From NCBI GenBank assembly GCA_031258505.1, contig JAIRMT010000188.1:1-9887 (forward strand): a stretch of 9,887 bases of DNA, read 5' to 3'. The translations under genes and the position numbers were made by a program. The notes beneath the pieces are model-generated. The model was not told the origin of the DNA. It was given only the letters and a program-made list of their open reading frames with translations, and ran no database searches. This document shows, piece by piece, positions 6,786-9,887 of the stretch. The stretch is from Treponema sp. GTDB lineage: Bacteria > Spirochaetota > Spirochaetia > Treponematales > Breznakiellaceae. How positions within the stretch are numbered: position 1 is the stretch's first letter; every line of letters starts with the position of its first letter.

Positions 6786-6788
6786 GCA

Positions 6789-6817
6789 TTGAAGATTTTT
6801 TCATAGAATCATATCAT
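6789..6817 (+). promoter_or_regulatory. Candidate sigma-70-type promoter for the dehydrogenase gene
   Basis: TTGAAG (6789-6794) and TATCAT (6812-6817) are separated by 17 bases, matching the consensus at four and five of six positions. The -10 box is the left half of a palindrome, so a repressor bound there would block RNA polymerase. Confidence 0.45.
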
Positions 6818-6825
6818 GTATGATA
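6812..6825. promoter_or_regulatory. Palindromic candidate operator between divergent genes
   Basis: TATCAT-GT-ATGATA has 6-bp perfect arms with a 2-base spacer and overlaps the predicted -10 of the dehydrogenase gene. Its right half gives a TATCAT -10-like box for the opposite strand. One regulator could therefore control both divergent genes; no such regulator gene is in the window. Confidence 0.4.
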
Positions 6826-6863
6826 CAGAGTATTAAAACCTACCATAAGAAGAAGGATAGAAC

Positions 6864-7640
6864 ATGACTCATTTAGAAAAACTGTTTGGCTTGCAGGGCA
6901 AAGTTGCGATTGTTACGGGCGGAGCGCGCGGCATTGGGAAATGCGCGGCGGAAAATATGGCTGCCGTAGGAGCCGACATTGTTATCTTTGACCTGCTTGA
7001 AGAAGCAGCCGCTCAAACTGCCAGAGAAATCGCGGACAAGTATCCAGTCAGAACCGCCAGCTTCTACTGCGATGTTACCAAGCCGGAGCAGGTGAGGGAA
7101 AGAATCGCCGCCGCCGCAGACAAGATGGGTACGCTGGACTTACTCCTGAACAATGCGGGCATCTGTATTCAGACGCCGGTAGAAGATGTATTGCCTGATG
7201 AATGGCTCAAAGTGATTGATGTGAATCTCAATGGAATTTTTTACATGGCGCAGCAGTTTGGCAAATGGCTTATCACCCACAACAGGGGCGGCGCTATTGT
7301 CAACACCGCGTCCATGTCTGCCAGCATCATCAACACACCCCAACCGCAGGCTTCGTACAACGCCACCAAAGCGGCGGTTAAGCACCTCACCAAGTCGCTG
7401 GCTGTGGAATGGGTGAGCAAGGGCATACGGGTCAACAGCATCAGTCCCGGCTATATCTGGACCGACCTAACGGCTGCTATCCGCGAAGACTATCGCAACG
7501 CATGGCTTGCGCAAATCCCTATGCGCCGCATGGGTACTCCTCAAGAACTAGCCGGAGCTATCATCTACTTGTTTTCCGACAGCGCCGCCTATACAACAGG
7601 CTGTGATGTGATCATTGACGGGTGTTTCACTGTGGTTTAA
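6864..7640 (+). CDS. Short-chain dehydrogenase/reductase (classical SDR, probably sugar or polyol substrate)
   Basis: The 258-residue protein is a single Rossmann-fold oxidoreductase of the classical SDR family. TGGARGIG (residues 18-25) is the dinucleotide-binding loop. Asp43 at the end of the second strand favours NAD(H) over NADP(H). NNAG (96-99) stabilises the fold. The catalytic set is Asn121, Ser152, Tyr165 and Lys169 (in SYNATKA). ISPGYIWTDL (193-202) and the C-terminal TGCDVIIDGCFTVV are standard. The N-terminus MTHLEKLFGLQGKVAIVTGG resembles polyol and ketose reductases (sorbose, mannitol or arabinitol types), but the substrate cannot be fixed from sequence. AAGG lies 8-10 bases before the ATG. 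The gene is divergent from the MATE gene and convergent with the decarboxylase operon. Confidence 0.93.
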   Translation: MTHLEKLFGLQGKVAIVTGGARGIGKCAAENMAAVGADIVIFDLLEEAAAQTAREIADKYPVRTASFYCDVTKPEQVRERIAAAADKMGTLDLLLNNAGICIQTPVEDVLPDEWLKVIDVNLNGIFYMAQQFGKWLITHNRGGAIVNTASMSASIINTPQPQASYNATKAAVKHLTKSLAVEWVSKGIRVNSISPGYIWTDLTAAIREDYRNAWLAQIPMRRMGTPQELAGAIIYLFSDSAAYTTGCDVIIDGCFTVV

Positions 7641-7658
7641 TGGCGCGATACCGCTATT

Positions 7659-7693
7659 GTGGTACTGTGGCGATGATGTGTGGTACTGTGGCG
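7659..7693. repeat. Duplicated 14-mer just after the dehydrogenase gene
   Basis: GTGGTACTGTGGCG occurs at 7659-7672 and 7680-7693 (21-base period), in the 109-base non-coding gap between the two convergent transcription units. No clear terminator hairpin with a T-run is visible here. Confidence 0.6.
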
Positions 7694-7749
7694 CGGATGG
7701 CCGGAGTGGCGGCTTCTTCTTGCTGCTCCATCAGGTAAAAAACCGCACC

Positions 7750-7905
7750 CTAAGCGTCAGTTTTTCGGGAGCCATTACCTTTGATACATTTGGTAATAAT
7801 CATCATGAGTATGGCGATGCCGCCGCAGACCACAAAAAGACCCAACATCCCTTTCCACATAATGTCCAGGGAGTCAAAGACATTCTTCAAAATCGTCTCG
7901 TTCAT
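7750..7905 (-). CDS. OadG-like small membrane subunit of the sodium pump
   Basis: This 51-residue gene starts with ATG at 7905 after AGGAG, 13 bases beyond the oadB stop. The N-terminus MNETILKNVFDSLDIMWKGM is amphipathic. Residues about 20-39 (GMLGLFVVCGGIAILMMIIT) form one membrane helix, and a short basic tail (KCIKGNGSRKTDA) follows. This matches the plan of the OadG-related small transporter subunits: a single N-terminal helix without the long hydrophilic, zinc-binding tail of classical OadG. In classical oxaloacetate decarboxylase the gamma subunit anchors and assembles alpha with beta, so a similar assembly or stabilising role is inferred. The position directly behind oadB on the same strand and the good ribosome site make it a real gene despite its size. 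Confidence 0.8.
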   Translation of the reverse strand: MNETILKNVFDSLDIMWKGMLGLFVVCGGIAILMMIITKCIKGNGSRKTDA

Positions 7906-7918
7906 GCAGGCGCTCCTT

Positions 7919-9058
7919 TTATAAGTACGAGAGTATCAGGTTCAAAACTAAGCCGCTTGCCGCCACCGAAGCAATCTGCCCGGATACATTCGCGCTTACC
8001 GCGTGCATCAGGAATATGTTGGTGGGGTCTTCTTTAAGGGCCAGTTTTTGGATAACCCGTGAGGACATGGGAAACGCGGAAATGCCCGCAGCCCCTATCA
8101 TGGGGTTTATCTTTTTCTTTAAGAAGAGGTTGAGGAATTTGGTAAACAAGACTCCGCCGACACTATCGAGGATAAAGGCAAAAAGCCCCAGCGCCAGTAT
8201 TTTGAGTGTGTCCATGGTGAGAAAGGTCTCAGCTTGCAGGGTAAAGGCGATGGTGATGCCCAAAAGCAAGGTTATCAGGTTGGAAAGGCTTTTTTGAGCG
8301 GTTTCAGAGAGAGACTCCAAGACTCCACATTCCCGGATAAGGTTCCCGAACATTAAGAAGCCAATAAGCGCCACAGCGGAAGGGGAGATAAAGCCTACGA
8401 CGATGGTTACGGCAATGGGGAAGAGGATTTTGAGGATGCGCGGTATTTCGGTACTGGCCACAGGGTCCATGCGAATCATCCGTTCTTTTTTGGTCGTGGT
8501 CAACTTTATGGCAAGGGGTTGGATGATGGGTACCAGGGACATATAGGAATAGGCGGTTACTGCGATAGGCCCTAAATAGTTGGAACGCAGGACTTGGGAA
8601 ACGAGTATGGTAGTAGGCCCGTCAGCAGCGCCGATGATGCCTATGGCTGCCGCGTCTTTCAAGTCAAAGCCGAAAAGACAAGCCAGGGTTATTGTGGCAA
8701 AGATTCCGAAGTGGGCGGCGGCGCCGAATAAGAAGTACACTGGCCGGGATAGCAGGGGAGAAAAGTCTATCATCGCTCCTATGCCGATAAACAAGAGCAG
8801 AGGCATGACTTCGGATGCGCCGATGCCCTTTTCAAAGAGCCACTGGATTACCCCGTGAGTCTCCCCAACCCCAGGCATGACCTGATTGAGTACGCCGCTC
8901 AAGGGCAGATTCACTAGTATTGCCCCAAAGCCCATAGGCATGAGCAAGGCTGGCTCGTATTCTTTGGCAATGCCTAAATAGATAAGAACAAAACCAATGC
9001 AAAACATGATGAGCTGCTGCCAGCTTAACGCAAGAACACCTTCCAGTAAGAATTCCAT
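7919..9058 (-). CDS. oadB: Sodium ion-translocating decarboxylase, beta subunit
   Basis: OadB/MmdB/GcdB proteins are membrane subunits that decarboxylate carboxybiotin and couple this to Na+ export. The 379-residue product is near the length of the family's shorter members. The start has AGGAG seven bases upstream. Key residues of the Klebsiella enzyme are all recognisable: Asp146 in GAADGPT (D203), Tyr172 in AYSYMSLVPIIQP (Y229), and in NPMIGAAGISAFPMSSRV Asn318, Gly322, Ser327 and Arg334 (N373, G377, S382 and R389). GIGAMIDFSPLL (92-103) and HAVSANVSGQIASV are also conserved. About nine hydrophobic segments are present. The alpha (carboxyltransferase) and biotin-carrier subunits are absent, so the substrate (oxaloacetate, methylmalonyl-CoA or glutaconyl-CoA) cannot be told. 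The gene is first in a two-gene operon with the OadG-like gene. Confidence 0.95.
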   Translation of the reverse strand: MEFLLEGVLALSWQQLIMFCIGFVLIYLGIAKEYEPALLMPMGFGAILVNLPLSGVLNQVMPGVGETHGVIQWLFEKGIGASEVMPLLLFIGIGAMIDFSPLLSRPVYFLFGAAAHFGIFATITLACLFGFDLKDAAAIGIIGAADGPTTILVSQVLRSNYLGPIAVTAYSYMSLVPIIQPLAIKLTTTKKERMIRMDPVASTEIPRILKILFPIAVTIVVGFISPSAVALIGFLMFGNLIRECGVLESLSETAQKSLSNLITLLLGITIAFTLQAETFLTMDTLKILALGLFAFILDSVGGVLFTKFLNLFLKKKINPMIGAAGISAFPMSSRVIQKLALKEDPTNIFLMHAVSANVSGQIASVAASGLVLNLILSYL

Positions 9059-9276
9059 AACATCTCCTCTTAGAATAGCCTATACCAGATTGAACGCTCA
9101 TGCAAGGGGCGCCGCGTCGACAGTGGAAGCGCACATGGGGTCTGTTTATTTGTTATAAAAGACAATTCGCGGCGGCTGCTTCGCCCTCAGTAGAAGAGAT
9201 GGTTGAGCGCTAATGCAAGCAGAATCCAGCGAGAAGCAAAGGACTTGAACACAGATAAGCCCGGCGAATATCCCGC
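9059..9276. other. Upstream region of oadB, no gene seen
   Basis: No ORF with a ribosome site or a recognisable product was found. A 17-base near-repeat, TTGA(A/G)CGCT(C/A)ATGCAAG, occurs at 9090-9106 and 9203-9219 (15 of 17 identical). An A/T-rich patch around 9143-9165 could hold the oadB promoter, but I could not fit a -35/-10 pair with good spacing. Confidence 0.4.
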
Positions 9277-9426
9277 GCCATGAGTGCTAAACTTGACTCA
9301 CGGATTCATAAACGATACTCCCAATACGCCAGCAACATACACGGCTTCATTAACCCGCTCTATAACATAAGGCGCATACCTGTCTACGATCGTGTCTCGA
9401 TCCCGACCGCGTATGAGACACATACT
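9277..9426. repeat. 150-bp direct repeat, left copy
   Basis: It starts GCCATGAGTGCTAAACTTGA and ends GAGACACATACT. It matches 9714-9863 at 140 of 150 positions with no gaps. It contains the inverted repeat GTGTCTC...GAGACAC (9392-9398 with 9415-9421) and GTATG-AGACA-CATAC near the right end. The + strand ORF from 9280 (60 codons) has no ribosome site and is not kept open beyond the repeat in a conserved way. The right edge abuts the 21-bp array exactly. Confidence 0.9.
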
Positions 9427-9636
9427 GAGTTTCTATCTTGGCGTATAGAGTTTTCATCTTAGCGTATGGAAGTTTTATACGCTAAGTTAGAGCTTCCATC
9501 TTAGCGTATAGAGTTTTCATCTTAGCGTATGGAAGTTTTATACGCTAAGTTAGAGCTTCCATCTTAGCGTATGGAGTTTTCATCTTAGCGTATGGAAGTT
9601 TTATACGCTAAGTTAGAGCTTTCATCTTAGCGTATA
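9427..9636. repeat. Array of 21-bp units with an 11-bp core in both orientations (63-bp higher-order period)
   Basis: One 21-bp unit (9427-9447) is followed by three 63-bp blocks at 9448, 9511 and 9574. Each block has three 21-bp units, a, b and c. Units a and c carry the core CTTAGCGTAT(A/G); unit b carries its reverse complement TATACGCTAAG. Ten cores start at 9437, 9458, 9476, 9500, 9521, 9539, 9563, 9584, 9602 and 9626. The blocks differ by only a few bases. Adjacent a/b cores form a perfect 10-bp inverted repeat with a 9-base loop, and b/c cores an 11-bp one with a 13-base spacer. Stops occur in every frame, so it is not coding. A 21-bp step equals two turns of B-DNA, as in protein-binding iterons. 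Confidence 0.92.
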
Positions 9637-9713
9637 AATGTTCTACTTATGCGAGAAAAGAGCGGACAAAGAACGAAGAATGTTATTATAGTTAAGTTAA
9701 ATAAAGCATCCCC
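9637..9713. other. Unique A/T-rich spacer between the array and the right repeat copy
   Basis: This 77-base stretch is rich in A and T (for example TGTTATTATAGTTAAGTTAA) and has no gene or repeat core. If the array is a binding region, this would be the adjacent easily melted segment; that is inference only. Confidence 0.4.
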
Positions 9714-9863
9714 GCCATGAGTGCTAAACTTGACCCACGGATTCATAAACGATACTCCCGATACGCCGGCAACATACACGGCTTCATTAACCCGCTCCAT
9801 ACAACAAGGCGCATACCTGTCTACGATCGTGTCTCGATCCCGCCTGCGTGTGAGACACATACT
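9714..9863. repeat. 150-bp direct repeat, right copy
   Basis: It is the same length as the left copy with ten substitutions, spread along the repeat. It is followed by CGTGTATGAAACACATACTT, a variant of its own end containing GTATG-AAACA-CATAC, so the repeat region probably continues past the window edge. Confidence 0.9.
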
Positions 9864-9887
9864 CGCCCGTGTATGAAACACATACTT

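Noticed and set aside
6676..6804. N-terminal extension of the MATE protein from the ATG at 6804
   Set aside because: The extra 43 residues are unlike the family, there is no ribosome site, and the DNA forms a hairpin; the ATG at 6675 gives normal length.
7615..8037. 140-codon + strand ORF after the dehydrogenase
   Set aside because: It lies mostly antisense to the OadG-like gene and the end of oadB and has no ribosome site or family features.
9280..9462. 60-codon + strand ORF at the left 150-bp repeat
   Set aside because: No ribosome site, no recognisable product, and it ends inside the non-coding array.
9427..9636. CRISPR array
   Set aside because: There are no unique spacers: the entire 63-bp block repeats and the cores alternate in orientation. 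No cas gene is present.
9627..9881. 84-codon - strand ORF across the right repeat
   Set aside because: The frame is closed by stops in the left repeat copy and the start is near the window edge without a ribosome site; only the short RVNEAVYVAGV stretch looks conserved.

Overview
The window is bacterial chromosome of mixed, moderate base composition with dense genes on both strands. The forms of the adenylosuccinate lyase and IMP dehydrogenase, the sodium-pump beta subunit with a tiny gamma-like partner, and the many long inverted repeats suggest a host-associated spirochaete (Treponema-like). A Clostridia-type Firmicute is the main alternative, because the peptide-modification cluster at the left end is of a kind best known from clostridia. 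This assignment is inference; there is no rRNA or other decisive marker.

Positions 1-1953 hold part of a ribosomally synthesised, post-translationally modified peptide (RiPP) cluster, all on the + strand. It contains the C-terminal part of a radical SAM/SPASM peptide maturase, an 83-residue acyl-carrier-like protein, and a 79-residue precursor with five in-frame Ala-Gly-Cys-Gly repeats and seven cysteines. These are followed by a short ORF that looks like a chimera: its first dozen residues resemble the precursor leader, and the rest resembles the C-terminal part of a maturation-system NTPase-like protein. Hairpins separate the precursor from its neighbours, and a long imperfect inverted repeat closes the cluster.

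Positions 1954-2317 are non-coding and carry a 40-bp copy of a repeat that recurs at the right end of the window. Positions 2318-5256 hold purB and guaB, which together act at the IMP branch point: PurB finishes AMP synthesis and GuaB opens the GMP branch. They are probably co-transcribed, with two small hairpins between them. guaB converges on a MATE-family efflux transporter (- strand) with a shared inverted repeat between the two. The transporter is divergent from a short-chain dehydrogenase/reductase (6864-7640), and a palindrome lies in the shared promoter region.

Positions 7750-9058 (- strand) hold a two-gene operon: the beta subunit of a sodium-translocating decarboxylase (oadB) and a 51-residue single-pass membrane protein resembling a minimal OadG. 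No alpha or biotin-carrier subunit is present here. Positions 9059-9887 contain no convincing gene. They hold two 150-bp direct repeats (93% identical) flanking a striking array built of 21-bp units with an 11-bp core in alternating orientation.
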